Assembly: GCA_905182105.1 (NCBI GenBank)
Contig: CAJJAR010000001.1
Location: 186,001 to 250,000 of the forward strand
Direction of reading: 5' to 3'
Length of the DNA stretch: 64,000 bases
Origin: an uncultured Paracoccaceae bacterium
GTDB lineage: Bacteria > Pseudomonadota > Alphaproteobacteria > Rhodobacterales > Rhodobacteraceae
This document shows positions 18,224-29,671 of the stretch, piece by piece (position 1 is the first letter of the stretch; every line of letters begins with the position of its first letter). The position numbers and the translations under genes were made by a program. Under the pieces are notes generated by a model. That model searched no databases. It was not told the origin of the DNA and worked only from the letters and a program-made list of their open reading frames with translations.

Positions 18224-18819
18224 TGCTTACCAATGGGTTTCATGAAGTGCCCACAGGCAAGCTGGCAATGGTTGTCACCCACCTAGAAATGCGTACACGG
18301 GCGGATACCCACCCTCTGCTAAACCCTGATGGGATTGAACTTCATCCCATCAATAACATCACCGTTAATGAATATCGCGATCTTTACCGTCGCGTTGGGG
18401 AGGACTGGCTTTGGTTCTCACGCCTCAATATGAGCGAAATAGAGTTATCCAAGATCATCCATGACCCCAAAGTCATTTTTTTCACACTGATGAAAAACGG
18501 CGTAAAGCACGCGCTGCTTGAACTAGATTTCCGCACCACAGGTGAGTGTGAACTGGCATTCTTTGGCCTAACCAAAGAACTGTTCGGCTCAGGTGCAGGT
18601 CGTTATCTGATGAACCACGCGATTGATGTTGCTTGGAACCAAGACATCACAAGGTTTCATGTACACACGTGTACAATTGACAGCCCCGCAGCACTGAACT
18701 TCTACATCAGAAGTGGCTTCACTGCGATCAGTCGCCAGGTAGAAGTTGCCGATGACCCGCGCGTAAGCAACGGGTGGGACACCAGCATTGCCCCACACAT
18801 TCCGATCATTCAGCCTTAA
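18223..18819 (+). CDS. GNAT family N-acetyltransferase
   Basis: A 198-residue protein with a GNAT fold: central ALLELDFRTTGECELAFFGL, acetyl-CoA loop GSGAGRYLMNHAIDVAW, and HVHTCTIDSPAALNFYIRSGF. Substrate unknown. The ATG shares a base with the kinase stop (TGATG); a second ATG (MVVTHLEMR) 45 bases on is an alternative start. Confidence 0.8.
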   Translation: MLTNGFHEVPTGKLAMVVTHLEMRTRADTHPLLNPDGIELHPINNITVNEYRDLYRRVGEDWLWFSRLNMSEIELSKIIHDPKVIFFTLMKNGVKHALLELDFRTTGECELAFFGLTKELFGSGAGRYLMNHAIDVAWNQDITRFHVHTCTIDSPAALNFYIRSGFTAISRQVEVADDPRVSNGWDTSIAPHIPIIQP

Positions 18820-18856
18820 TCACATCTGACAAGCATCACAGACAATCAAGCATGCA

Positions 18857-19339
18857 TTATAAATGCTGTTTGAATTCTTCGATGACCTTCACGTAAACAT
18901 CCTGCTTGAACGGTACGATATTATCTACAAGTTCATCAGTTTTGAGCCAGCGCCACTTGGAGAACTCAGGATGCTCTGTCTGGATGTTCACCTGACTATC
19001 AGGGCCGTGGAAGCGCAACAAAAACCACTTTTGCTCTTGGCCACGGTAGCGACCTTTCCATAGCTTCGGCACAAGGTGGTGTGGCAGGTCGTAGGGAATC
19101 CAGCCGTCACTCACGGCGACCACAGTCACCAAATCAGGTGTAATCCCCGTTTCTTCCTCAAGTTCACGTAATGCAGCGACTTGTGCATCTTCGCCGTCAT
19201 CAATGCCGCCTTGGGGCATTTGCCATGCAGCAACATTGTTGTCTTTACGCTGTCCAACGAACACATCACTGGCTTCGTTCAGCACCATCAGACCTACGTT
19301 CTGGCGGTAGGGCAGCTTTTCAATCTCTTGAGGCGTCAT
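18857..19339 (-). CDS. rppH: RNA pyrophosphohydrolase
   Basis: A 160-residue Nudix hydrolase that removes pyrophosphate from 5' triphosphate RNA and starts mRNA decay. The Nudix box [23 protein letters not shown] is complete, and the N-terminal [13 protein letters not shown] and WQMPQGG are typical of RppH/NudH. Start MTPQEI is set by a GGAG 6 bases upstream. Confidence 0.93.
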   Translation of the reverse strand: MTPQEIEKLPYRQNVGLMVLNEASDVFVGQRKDNNVAAWQMPQGGIDDGEDAQVAALRELEEETGITPDLVTVVAVSDGWIPYDLPHHLVPKLWKGRYRGQEQKWFLLRFHGPDSQVNIQTEHPEFSKWRWLKTDELVDNIVPFKQDVYVKVIEEFKQHL

Positions 19340-19406
19340 TGTGATCTCCTTTTGCAACGACTTACCCTGCGTTGCGCTATTTCACAAACACGATGACGCC
19401 GCGTAG

Positions 19407-21497
<2,091 letters not shown>

Positions 21498-21518
21498 TAC
21501 GAAACCTCCATAAAAATA

Positions 21519-21551
21519 TGGTTCACATCGCTCTCTAAACAATGTGAACCA
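21519..21551. repeat. Perfect 10-bp inverted repeat downstream of fadH
   Basis: TGGTTCACAT at 21519-21528 and ATGTGAACCA at 21542-21551 are exact inverses around a 13-base spacer. No T-run follows, so it could be a weak terminator or mRNA-stabilising hairpin for fadH, or an operator in front of the damaged LysR gene 165 bases on. A second smaller dyad (GAAACAG...CTGTTTC) lies just after it. Confidence 0.55.
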
Positions 21552-21716
21552 CTGATCAATCGAAACAGAAACAGACTGTTCCGCTGTTTCCATGCCATGA
21601 ACGATCCACTCAATTACCTCTTTATTATCCCACCAGTGCCCTGTTCTTGCCCAGATTGGGGTCGATAGATGTTCTCAACAAACGAGCAATAGAACAAATA
21701 TTGAAGAGATCGTCCC

Positions 21717-22648
21717 ATGGGCCATCTGACAGAAATGGAAGCTTTCGCCACGGTCGTAGACCAAGGCGATTTTACCGATGCTGCCAAGAAAACGGGCATC
21801 TCCAAGTCTGCTGTATCCAAACACGTTTCAAGCCTTGAGGCACGTCTTGGTGTACGCCTTTTGAATCGCAGAACACGCCGTGTTTTACCAACTGAAATTG
21901 GCCTCACCTATTACAATCGTGCCCGCCGCGTTTTGAATGATGCAGGTGAAGCTGATGCTTTGGTAACGTCTATGCAATCCGCGCCATCAGGGCTTTTGCG
22001 CATCTCAGTTGCTACCGACTTTGGTATCAATCATCTATCACCCACGCTGTCTGAGTTCCTTGAAGACTTTCCTGACATCCCGGTGAACATGGTTCTGAAC
22101 AACCGTTATGTTGAGTTGATTTCAGAAGGCTTTGATATGGCAATTCGTATTGGTGAGCTGGAATACAGCAGCTTGCGTGCTCGTAAATTGACCGAAACAA
22201 CCCAACGTATGATCGCATCCCCCAGCTATTTCGAGAAATATGGCCATCCGGAAAAGATTGACGATCTCAATGATCACAAACTGCTCCATTATTCCAATCA
22301 AAGCAGTAGCAACATGTGGAAACTAACCGCCCCGTCTGGCGAAAAGCGTCAAGTTCGCACCGCTGGTTGGCTGTCCAGCAACGATGGTCAATTTTTTTGA
22401 ACACCGTAATCTCAGGCCTTGGCATCGCATATTTCCCCAGCTTTCTTTACGCTGATGCGATGCGCCAAGGACTGATTGAGGACGCCATTCCTGATCTTCC
22501 AGTAGACACCCAAGGTATCTACGCCGTGTACCCACCCAGCCGTTTTACTCAGCCCAAAGTACGTGCCATCATCGACTTCCTAGCCCACGCCTTTGCCGAC
22601 AAAGGCCCTGCCGACTTGCAAATTTTTCCAACTTCCCTCAGAAAATAG
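21717..22648 (+). pseudogene. LysR-family regulator with one frameshift at a T7 run
   Basis: Reads as a LysR protein of about 310 residues in two frames. The first, to TGA at 22398-22400, has the winged-helix start (MGHLTEMEAFATVVDQGDFT, SKSAVSKHVSSLEARLGVRL) and most of the effector domain. The rest (LNTVISGLGIAYFPSFLYAD and on to TAG at 22646-22648) is in another frame. Adding one T to the seven-T run at 22392-22398 gives continuous GQFFLNTVISG, the right length for this family. It is a recent lesion, a sequencing error, or slippage-prone expression. Other residues look intact. Confidence 0.85.
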
Positions 22649-22672
22649 GCACGTTTTGGGTCCACCAATGGG

Positions 22673-23623
22673 CTAGCGAAGCGGCAAGATTATAGCCTCG
22701 ACCCGACGGTTCGCTTTGCGACCCTCGGCATCTAGGTTCGAGCGAAGTGGCCCTAAAAAGCCATTGCCCTCGGCCGAAATACGGGCAGCATCCAACCCGT
22801 ATTCATCAAGCAATCGTTTACGAACAGACGCCGCGCGACGTTTAGACAATTCAATATTGAAGTCCAAGGCCCCATCGCTGTCCGTGTGCCCCACCAAAAC
22901 AATCCGAATATCATCCCGGCTTTTATAGAAAGCTACCAACTCATCTAGAACTGGGAAAGGTCCTTGCCCCAAATCTGAAGTTCCAGATGCAAAGATCAGG
23001 TCATTCAGCACAACCGACCCTGTGCGCAACAGGTTGCTTTTCAAATCGACGCCTGTCGGCAACCCGATAGGAGTTGAGGTCGGAACAGTACCACTCACCG
23101 TAACGGCAACCTTTTGACCACTCTTTGATCCCGCTTGAATAATCTGAACAAATGCCGCCGTCCCCGATGTACTGACAAGCAGGCTTACCACTTCTGAGGG
23201 GGATGCACCGTTTGGTTTGGCAGCAGTCAAAAAGCGAAAGGCCCGAATATTCACATACATATCCGGCGCTGGCAGCACCTCTGTACCGAACCGAAAATCA
23301 AAGCCACCACAGGTGTTTTGGTCACAGTCCAGAACAACGTCATACCCAGCTTCAATGAGCTGGTCACGCAAGGGGGCAAGAACCTGCAAGGTCGTCACAC
23401 CAGTAGACCCCACGCGCCATGAGGACCGTTCAACCTTACCCTCAATTAGTTTGGTTTTCATCGTTCCATCTTTAAATGGCCCAATGGGGACGATGTAACT
23501 ATCGAGGCTGCTGTTCGTTTGTTGCATTTCTTGAGCATTGGCAGGCAAATTCAACCCCAACCCAAGGGCTGGATGAGCAAACAAAATTGCAGCACTCAAT
23601 ATGCTAAACGATAAACGATTCAT
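22673..23623 (-). CDS. OmpA-family outer membrane/periplasmic protein
   Basis: A 316-residue protein with an N-terminal signal peptide (SFSILSAAILFAHPALG), a central region of unknown fold with one Cys pair (LDCDQNTCGGFDF), and a C-terminal OmpA peptidoglycan-binding domain (DIRIVLVGHTDSDGALDFN, LSKRRAASVRKRLLDEYGLD, GRKANRRVEAIILP). It is last in a four-gene minus-strand operon joined by 4-base ATGA overlaps. Confidence 0.87.
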   Translation of the reverse strand: MNRLSFSILSAAILFAHPALGLGLNLPANAQEMQQTNSSLDSYIVPIGPFKDGTMKTKLIEGKVERSSWRVGSTGVTTLQVLAPLRDQLIEAGYDVVLDCDQNTCGGFDFRFGTEVLPAPDMYVNIRAFRFLTAAKPNGASPSEVVSLLVSTSGTAAFVQIIQAGSKSGQKVAVTVSGTVPTSTPIGLPTGVDLKSNLLRTGSVVLNDLIFASGTSDLGQGPFPVLDELVAFYKSRDDIRIVLVGHTDSDGALDFNIELSKRRAASVRKRLLDEYGLDAARISAEGNGFLGPLRSNLDAEGRKANRRVEAIILPLR

Positions 23624-24186
23624 CTGTGTTGGCTATGGTATTCGTCATTCGGACGCATATCGATGCCACTCGCGATACGATTGGTCATGTTGAAGAACCC
23701 TGTAACGGATGCGATATCAAAGATGTCCGCGTCGCTGAAGCCAACCTCACGCAATGCCTCACGATCTGCTTCAGACGTCTTAGCACTGGCGAGGGACAAA
23801 TTCTCGGCAAATAACAACATCGCAAAAGTTCGGGTGTCCAAATCAGCAGCGCGCCAGTTCATGACCATCAATTCGCCCAACATCGGATCGCCAGATAATT
23901 GACGTACGGCAGCACCATGCGCCGTCAAACAATAGAAGCATTTGTTGATAGAACTAACGACAACAGCAATCATTTCACGTTCTAACTTCGTTAACCCGCT
24001 GTCAGCCAACATGATGTCGTTGTACATCGCAGTGAAAGTATTGAGCTTAGAAACGTCAAACGCATAAGACTGCAAAACATTCGGCACCATGCCCAATTTT
24101 TCCTGACATATATCAAAATATTTCTGTGTCGCCTCAGGCAATGGATCAGCCATTGGGAGGTCTAGGGCATTTGGGTGCTTGATCAT
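23620..24186 (-). CDS. Carboxymuconolactone decarboxylase/AhpD-like peroxidase-related protein
   Basis: A 188-residue helical protein with the AhpD-type redox motif NKCFYCLTAHGAAVRQL (CxxC followed by His) and KLEREMIAVVVSS before it. These proteins reduce hydroperoxides or act as thiol oxidoreductases. Overlaps its neighbours on both sides by 4 bases. Confidence 0.87.
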   Translation of the reverse strand: MIKHPNALDLPMADPLPEATQKYFDICQEKLGMVPNVLQSYAFDVSKLNTFTAMYNDIMLADSGLTKLEREMIAVVVSSINKCFYCLTAHGAAVRQLSGDPMLGELMVMNWRAADLDTRTFAMLLFAENLSLASAKTSEADREALREVGFSDADIFDIASVTGFFNMTNRIASGIDMRPNDEYHSQHR

Positions 24187-24911
24187 GACGTTTCCTTTTG
24201 TATCTGGCGGTAATGGTAGTGGCCCTTTGCAGAGAAGCCGAGCGATTTATACAATCCGTTCGCAGCAATATTGGCAGTCGTACATAAAACCGCTAATTCT
24301 TGTACACCTTGTTCAGCCGCCCAAAATGCAGCTTGGCGCATCATCCAAACACCAACACCCTGTCTGCGTTGGTGTTCCAAAATCTCAACAGCATGAACCA
24401 TGCAAATACCATCACTGATTGCAGCAAATGCTGCACCAGCGGGCTGCTCATTCCAACGTGACAAAATTCCCGTCTTATTGATTGCACGTGCCATCACATC
24501 CAGCCGCGCAGGACCTATCCCACCTTCGGCCCATATCTCCGCCATAATCGCCAAAGGTTCCCAAACACAAAACGTTGTCACAAGCGGGATCTCAATCTCC
24601 GTTAGCGCATTAACCGGTATTGAGTACATCACAACCGGATCAACCACCTTGTAACCATGAGATTCTAGCAACTGATCCAATGCCTCATCGCCGTCACGGA
24701 TCATGAATAATGGCGTCTGGCCCATATCCTGCATGCCAACCTCAGCCGTACGAATATCCATCTTTTGCACTGAACCCTCAGCAGTCGCAGCCGAAACACG
24801 TTTGCCGCCGCCTTTGCCATCACGCAACGTCCACGGTCCCAGCCGCTTGGTTACAGCGGCGGGCCAAGTACCATCACAGATCTCATAGAGCTGTTGTGCA
24901 GTAGCACTCAT
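24183..24911 (-). CDS. GNAT family N-acetyltransferase
   Basis: A 242-residue protein whose C-terminal half carries the GNAT acetyl-CoA region (VEILEHQRRQGVGVWMMRQA) and ELAVLCTTANIAANGLYKSLGF. The N-terminal half is a degenerate GNAT-like domain, as often seen in alphaproteobacteria. Target unknown. Confidence 0.8.
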   Translation of the reverse strand: MSATAQQLYEICDGTWPAAVTKRLGPWTLRDGKGGGKRVSAATAEGSVQKMDIRTAEVGMQDMGQTPLFMIRDGDEALDQLLESHGYKVVDPVVMYSIPVNALTEIEIPLVTTFCVWEPLAIMAEIWAEGGIGPARLDVMARAINKTGILSRWNEQPAGAAFAAISDGICMVHAVEILEHQRRQGVGVWMMRQAAFWAAEQGVQELAVLCTTANIAANGLYKSLGFSAKGHYHYRQIQKETS

Positions 24912-25630
24912 TCGGGAAACGCTATGGCAAGTTTAGACCGCGCCGCTTCCACTTCAACGCTGTCCACACCGCGTATCACAATGTTCGATCCAAACTTACC
25001 GTCTTTCTGAAAAGGGTAGCTCCCAATGCTGAGCGCAGGAAATCCCTTAGCCAAATCGCCCAGTGGCCCCGCGATATCACCTTCGCCACGATTGATCGTA
25101 TATGTGCTACTCAACAGCGGTGCGCCGCCCGTTAGGGTTGGCAGAATCGTCGCCACCATCGCCTGAAACACCCCAGGGACACCCGCCATAACGTGAACGT
25201 TTTCCATGGTGAAACCCGGTGCAATCGAAACGGGATTGTCGATCAAAGTCGCCCCATCCGGAATGCGGGCCATGCGCAACCGCGCCTCATTTAGTTCAGT
25301 ACCTTTGCTGTCGTAATGGGCCTGCAACAACGCACGCGCATCATCGCGTACATCGATCTCCACACCGAATGCAGCTGCGATACAATCCGCAGTGATATCG
25401 TCATGCGTAGGACCAATCCCACCAGAAGTCACAACTGTATCATAATCCGCCGACAGTGCCCTTACCGCTGCAACGATGGCATCGGCGTCATCGCTAACCA
25501 CCCGCACTTCACGCAGGTCTATCCCAGCAGCCGTTAACTCACCCGAAAGGTGATACATATTTGCGTCTCGTGTTCGACCCGAAAGGATTTCATCACCGAT
25601 GACCAGCATCGCAGCAGTTGGGTTGGGCAT
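24908..25630 (-). CDS. MoaB/CinA-type molybdopterin-binding domain protein
   Basis: A 240-residue protein with the MoCF-biosynthesis fold: MLVIGDEILSGRTRDANMYHL, VVTSGGIGPTHDDITADCIAA and AGVPGVFQAMV. It matches the N-terminal (COG1058) part of CinA without the nicotinamide deamidase domain. Metabolite-repair or pyrophosphatase roles have been reported for the family. First gene of the operon running down to the OmpA protein. Confidence 0.85.
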   Translation of the reverse strand: MPNPTAAMLVIGDEILSGRTRDANMYHLSGELTAAGIDLREVRVVSDDADAIVAAVRALSADYDTVVTSGGIGPTHDDITADCIAAAFGVEIDVRDDARALLQAHYDSKGTELNEARLRMARIPDGATLIDNPVSIAPGFTMENVHVMAGVPGVFQAMVATILPTLTGGAPLLSSTYTINRGEGDIAGPLGDLAKGFPALSIGSYPFQKDGKFGSNIVIRGVDSVEVEAARSKLAIAFPE

Positions 25631-25676
25631 ATCAGCCTCCTTGAGGGTCCGTTAAGACAAGTATAGTCATGCATAC

Positions 25677-26381
25677 ATGCGCTTTCAAACTGATCTTATC
25701 CCCGCCCGCCTAATTCGTCGCTACAAACGTTTCCTTGCAGACTGCATTTTGGAAGACGGGCGCGAAATAACGGCCCATTGCGCCAACCCCGGCTCGATGA
25801 TGGGTTTGGCAGATGAGGGTATGAAAGTGTGGTTGGAACCCAATGATGATCCAAAGCGAAAGCTGAATTTTGGCTGGCGTTTAATCGAACATGAGAATGG
25901 GCACTTTACAGGCGTCGACACCTCAGTCCCCAACCGCGCCTTGCGCGAAACGCTTGAACAGCAGCGAATTCCTGAACTTGCAGCCTATGAAACTGTACGC
26001 CCAGAAGTAAAATACGGTGAAAAATCACGCATAGACTTTCTGCTGACCCAAGATAGATTACCAGATTGCTATGTCGAAGTGAAATCAGTCACCCTGAGCC
26101 GCACCGTAGGGCAAGCAGAGTTTCCAGATAGCGTCACCAAAAGGGGCGCAAAACACTTGCTAGAACTGTCAAATATGGTGGCGCAAGGGCATCGTGCTGT
26201 GATGCTTTATTTGGTTCAACGCACAGACTGTACCTCGTTCACATTGGCATCTGACATCGATCAAGTTTACCATGCAGCGTATCTAGCTGCGCGCGACGCG
26301 GGGGTTGAAACCCTATGCATTGGTACCAAAATAACCGCACAGGAAATCCTGATCGAGGCACCAATCACAATCCAGATATAG
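25677..26381 (+). CDS. sfsA: DNA/RNA nuclease SfsA (sugar fermentation stimulation protein)
   Basis: A 234-residue protein with family hallmarks FLADCILEDGREITAHCANPGSM, YGEKSRIDFLL, CYVEVKSVTLSR and FPDSVTKRGAKHLLEL, and a C-terminal nuclease-like fold. Reported as a DNA-binding regulator or nuclease; the cellular role is unclear. Divergent from the MoaB-like gene. Confidence 0.92.
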   Translation: MRFQTDLIPARLIRRYKRFLADCILEDGREITAHCANPGSMMGLADEGMKVWLEPNDDPKRKLNFGWRLIEHENGHFTGVDTSVPNRALRETLEQQRIPELAAYETVRPEVKYGEKSRIDFLLTQDRLPDCYVEVKSVTLSRTVGQAEFPDSVTKRGAKHLLELSNMVAQGHRAVMLYLVQRTDCTSFTLASDIDQVYHAAYLAARDAGVETLCIGTKITAQEILIEAPITIQI

Positions 26382-26449
26382 CCCTCTGGTCACCACGCCT
26401 TGCACGGGGTAAATACGGTTAAAACCAATCCAATTATGGAGTGTTACCT

Positions 26450-27259
26450 TTGAACAGCACTGATCGCGGCCGGCAAACCAAAGACGGCATTCGCATTTAT
26501 GATCCTTCTGACGCTGCTGGCATGATGGCCGCAGGCGCATTGGCATCCAAAATTTTGGACGACATTGCGGAACATGTTTTCCCCGGACAAACCACTGCGG
26601 CGATTGATAAGTTGATCAACGATATGGTTGACGCTGCTGGCGCGAAATCTGCAACGATTGGGTATCGTGGTTATCAACATGCGTCCTGCATTTCAGTTAA
26701 CCACGTGGTTTGCCACGGCATTCCAGGTGACAAAAAACTCAAGGTCGGCGACATCGTAAATATCGACGTAACTGTCATTGTTGACGGTTGGTTTGGCGAT
26801 ACGTCACGGATGTATGTGGCCGGAAAACTTTCCCGCAAGGCAGAACGACTTATCAAAATCACCCATGACTCTCTTATGCTGGGGGTCGAAGCGGTTAAAC
26901 CTGGCAATACCTTTGGTGACATCGGCCACGCCATTCAGTCCTATGTGGAAAGCCATCGTATGTCGGTTGTGCGCGACTTTTGTGGCCACGGCTTGGGACG
27001 CGTATTCCACGCTCCACCAAACGTTGTTCACTACGGGAAACCGGGGACTGGCCCAACACTTGAGCCAGGTATGTTCTTTACGATTGAACCGATGGTGAAC
27101 CTTGGCCGTCCTGAAACAAAGACACTGGCCGATGACTGGACCGCTGTCACACGCGACAAATCTTTGTCCGCCCAATTTGAACATTCAATCGGTGTGACCG
27201 AAGATGGATTCGAAATTTTTACGCTGTCAGCAGCGGGAAAGTTTCACCCAACCTATTAA
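26450..27259 (+). CDS. map: Methionine aminopeptidase, type I
   Basis: About 270 residues removing initiator Met from nascent proteins. Metal ligands are visible in VNIDVTVIVDGWFGDTSRMY (two Asp), FCGHGLGRVFHAPPNV (His), FFTIEPMVNLG (Glu) and SAQFEHSIGVTEDG (Glu). TTG at 26450 is the preferred start because GGAG at 26438-26441 lies 8 bases before it; the in-frame GTG at 26441 overlaps that ribosome site. Confidence 0.93.
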   Translation: MNSTDRGRQTKDGIRIYDPSDAAGMMAAGALASKILDDIAEHVFPGQTTAAIDKLINDMVDAAGAKSATIGYRGYQHASCISVNHVVCHGIPGDKKLKVGDIVNIDVTVIVDGWFGDTSRMYVAGKLSRKAERLIKITHDSLMLGVEAVKPGNTFGDIGHAIQSYVESHRMSVVRDFCGHGLGRVFHAPPNVVHYGKPGTGPTLEPGMFFTIEPMVNLGRPETKTLADDWTAVTRDKSLSAQFEHSIGVTEDGFEIFTLSAAGKFHPTY

Positions 27260-27270
27260 GAAATTAGGCG

Positions 27271-27828
27271 TCACCCACCAGTGTACTCTAACAAGGTAAC
27301 GTGGGTATCGCCGTACTTGCGTTGGTCTTCCATCTCAAAACCAATGAGCGGCATCATCGGTACTGCCTCCTCCCAAACGATCATAGCGCCTTGCGCCAAC
27401 CACCCGCCAGCGGCAGCAGACCTCAATGCCTTTTGGCCTTTATCGCGACCATAGGGCGGATCAAGGAACACCAAATCGAATGGCGCTTCAGACCATACTG
27501 GTAACTTCGTCGCGTCTTGTTTGAATACACGTGTTTCATCAATGGCGCGTAACTTTGCGATGTTTTCAGCAATCAGCTTTTGCCCGACACGACCGTTTTC
27601 CACTAATAGAGCGTAATCCGAGCCACGCGACAACGCCTCGAAGGCAAGCGCACCCGTTCCAGCGAACAGGTCCAAGACACGTGCACCGTCAATCACGCCA
27701 TGATGATTAAGCATGGAGAACAGGCTTTCACGGACACGATCCGATGTTGGACGCAGTTGCGCGCCCGCATCGCCCTTGCCCACAGCCGCGAGCGCAGTAC
27801 TGCGCCATTTTCCTGCAATTATTCTCAT
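27271..27828 (-). CDS. rsmD: 16S rRNA (guanine966-N2)-methyltransferase
   Basis: A 185-residue methyltransferase: MRIIAGKWRS start, LRPTSDRVRESLFSMLNH, SAM motif VLDLFAGTGALAFEALSRG, and catalytic FDLVFLDPPYGRDKG. Methylates 16S rRNA in the 30S subunit. Start overlaps the stop of the upstream ferredoxin reductase by 4 bases. Confidence 0.93.
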   Translation of the reverse strand: MRIIAGKWRSTALAAVGKGDAGAQLRPTSDRVRESLFSMLNHHGVIDGARVLDLFAGTGALAFEALSRGSDYALLVENGRVGQKLIAENIAKLRAIDETRVFKQDATKLPVWSEAPFDLVFLDPPYGRDKGQKALRSAAAGGWLAQGAMIVWEEAVPMMPLIGFEMEDQRKYGDTHVTLLEYTGG

Positions 27829-29030
27829 GCTTTGAGTAGCGCCTTCATATTCGTCTCTGGATCAGAGATCACCTCAGGCGATGGTGATTTACCTGCCTCA
27901 ATAAGACGCTTACCAATCATATACCCACGCGGATCATTCGCAGCATCAACGGCCAATAGGGTCGCGCCTGAATAGTACCAAAATGAAACAGCATCACCGG
28001 TGCGGCGGGTCACGACACGATCATAACCCGTGTTCAGGCCAGCAATCTGTAATTTCACGTCATATTGATCCGACCAAAACCACGGTTTAGCAACATAATC
28101 TTTTGCAGCGCCCATGATGTTTTCAGCAACTACTTCGGCCTGATCAATCGCGTTTGGTACGCTTTCAAGACGAATACGCGTGTCGCGATATGGAAAAGAC
28201 GCACAATCACCCGCAGCCCAAATATGCAGATCAGATGTACGGCAATGTGCATCAACTTTGATCCCGTTTTCGATGATCAACTCAGCAGCCGCGGCAAGGC
28301 CAGAAGCAGGAGCAATACCAACGCCAACAATTACAAAATCGACGTCTATTTTGGTGCCGTCAGTCAAACGCGCACCTTCGACAGCATTTTCACCCCGCAG
28401 ACGATCAAGCCCAATACCTTCGCGCAGATCAACACCATGACTGCTGTGCAGTTCGCGAAAGTAGTCACTGGTTTCTGTGGCCGCAACGCGTTGCAAAATA
28501 CGTTCAGCCATCTCAACCAACGTAACCTGCAAGCCAAGCTTGGAGGCAACAGATGCCGCCTCTAATCCTATATAGCCACCACCAACAATCAGTACTTTGG
28601 CACCCTTAACGAAACGCGAAGCCATTGCATCCACATCCGCCAAATCACGGGCGACAAAAACACCATCAAGTGCTCCACCAATACTGGCAGGCAACCGGTT
28701 CGGCACCGAACCAGTCGTCAGGACCAAGTCGTCATAGTGCAGCGTTTCATCGCCAATCAAGATGTTTTGTTCACTGGCATTGATCGCATCCACACGTGTA
28801 GACATGCGAAGCTCAATATTATTTTCAGAATAAAACGTTTCAGGACGCAGAAACATACGTTCAAGCGCCATATCACCCAACAGGTAAGCCTTTGATAAAG
28901 GCGGGCGTTGATAAGGAGGAACCGGTTCTTCGCCAATCAATGTAATTTGACCTTCGAACCCAGAATTACGTAATTTGGCGACACAAGACGAACCAGCCTG
29001 CCCGGCCCCCACAACAACTACATGTCCCAT
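27825..29030 (-). CDS. NAD(P)/FAD-dependent ferredoxin reductase
   Basis: A 401-residue pyridine-nucleotide disulfide-oxidoreductase-fold flavoprotein with VVVGAGQAGSSCVAKLR (FAD), KVLIVGGGYIGLEAASVAS (NAD) and WAAGDCASFPY, plus the C-terminal reductase domain (PWFWSDQYDVKLQIAGL). This is the class that delivers electrons from NAD(P)H to a 2Fe-2S ferredoxin for a P450 or dioxygenase. No partner is in the window. Confidence 0.87.
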   Translation of the reverse strand: MGHVVVVGAGQAGSSCVAKLRNSGFEGQITLIGEEPVPPYQRPPLSKAYLLGDMALERMFLRPETFYSENNIELRMSTRVDAINASEQNILIGDETLHYDDLVLTTGSVPNRLPASIGGALDGVFVARDLADVDAMASRFVKGAKVLIVGGGYIGLEAASVASKLGLQVTLVEMAERILQRVAATETSDYFRELHSSHGVDLREGIGLDRLRGENAVEGARLTDGTKIDVDFVIVGVGIAPASGLAAAAELIIENGIKVDAHCRTSDLHIWAAGDCASFPYRDTRIRLESVPNAIDQAEVVAENIMGAAKDYVAKPWFWSDQYDVKLQIAGLNTGYDRVVTRRTGDAVSFWYYSGATLLAVDAANDPRGYMIGKRLIEAGKSPSPEVISDPETNMKALLKA

Positions 29031-29124
29031 TCCAACACTCCCTTGGCGATTTCACTGGCTTCACCTAATACAAAACCTATATCCAAAATTGAAACAGACG
29101 CAATTCCCCAGAGAGGTTCAACCA

Positions 29125-29610
29125 ATGGCAATTAAACAAGGCGATACACTCCCAGACGCAATTTTCACCAAAATCGCGGCAGAAGGCCCAGAAATTGTTG
29201 ATCTGGCTAATAAAACAGCTGGTCGCAAAGTCGTCATTTTTGCGGTACCTGGTGCTTTCACGCCAACATGCAATTCAGCACACGTTCCCAGCTTTATCCG
29301 AACCAAAGACCAGTTCGATGCCAAAGGTGTTGACGAGATTATCTGCATCTCAGTCAACGACCCCCATGTGATGAAAACATGGGGTGAAACAACTGGCGCA
29401 ACTGAAGCTGGAATCACAATGTTGGCCGACGCGCAGAGCCTGTTCACAACAGGTATTGGAATGGAATTCAGCGCACCACCAGTTGGCTTTTTTGCGCGTT
29501 CAAAGCGCTATGCTATGCTAGTTAATGATGGCGTGGTAACGATATTACAAGAAGATGCCCCGGGTGCATGCGACGTTTCAGCTGGCGAAGGTCTGCTTGC
29601 ATCTATGTGA
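29125..29610 (+). CDS. Peroxiredoxin, Prx5/glutaredoxin-dependent type
   Basis: A 161-residue thiol peroxidase with the peroxidatic Cys in VPGAFTPTCNSAHVPSF and the Prx5 phrase EIICISVNDPHVMKTWGE. Reduces hydroperoxides in the cytoplasm. Start MAIKQGD chosen because GAGAGG lies about 9 bases upstream; longer upstream codons overlap the divergent reductase gene. Ends at a clear terminator, which also marks the left limit of the AT-rich block. Confidence 0.92.
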   Translation: MAIKQGDTLPDAIFTKIAAEGPEIVDLANKTAGRKVVIFAVPGAFTPTCNSAHVPSFIRTKDQFDAKGVDEIICISVNDPHVMKTWGETTGATEAGITMLADAQSLFTTGIGMEFSAPPVGFFARSKRYAMLVNDGVVTILQEDAPGACDVSAGEGLLASM

Positions 29611-29644
29611 TTTCAAAACTCAAAAATACATTTTAATTGCTTTT

Positions 29645-29671
29645 AAGGCTCCCAATTTGGGGGCCTTTTTA
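29645..29671 (+). terminator. Rho-independent terminator after the peroxiredoxin gene
   Basis: AAGGCTCCC and GGGGGCCTT form a stem with an AATTT loop, followed by TTTTTA. A classic intrinsic terminator. Confidence 0.85.
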
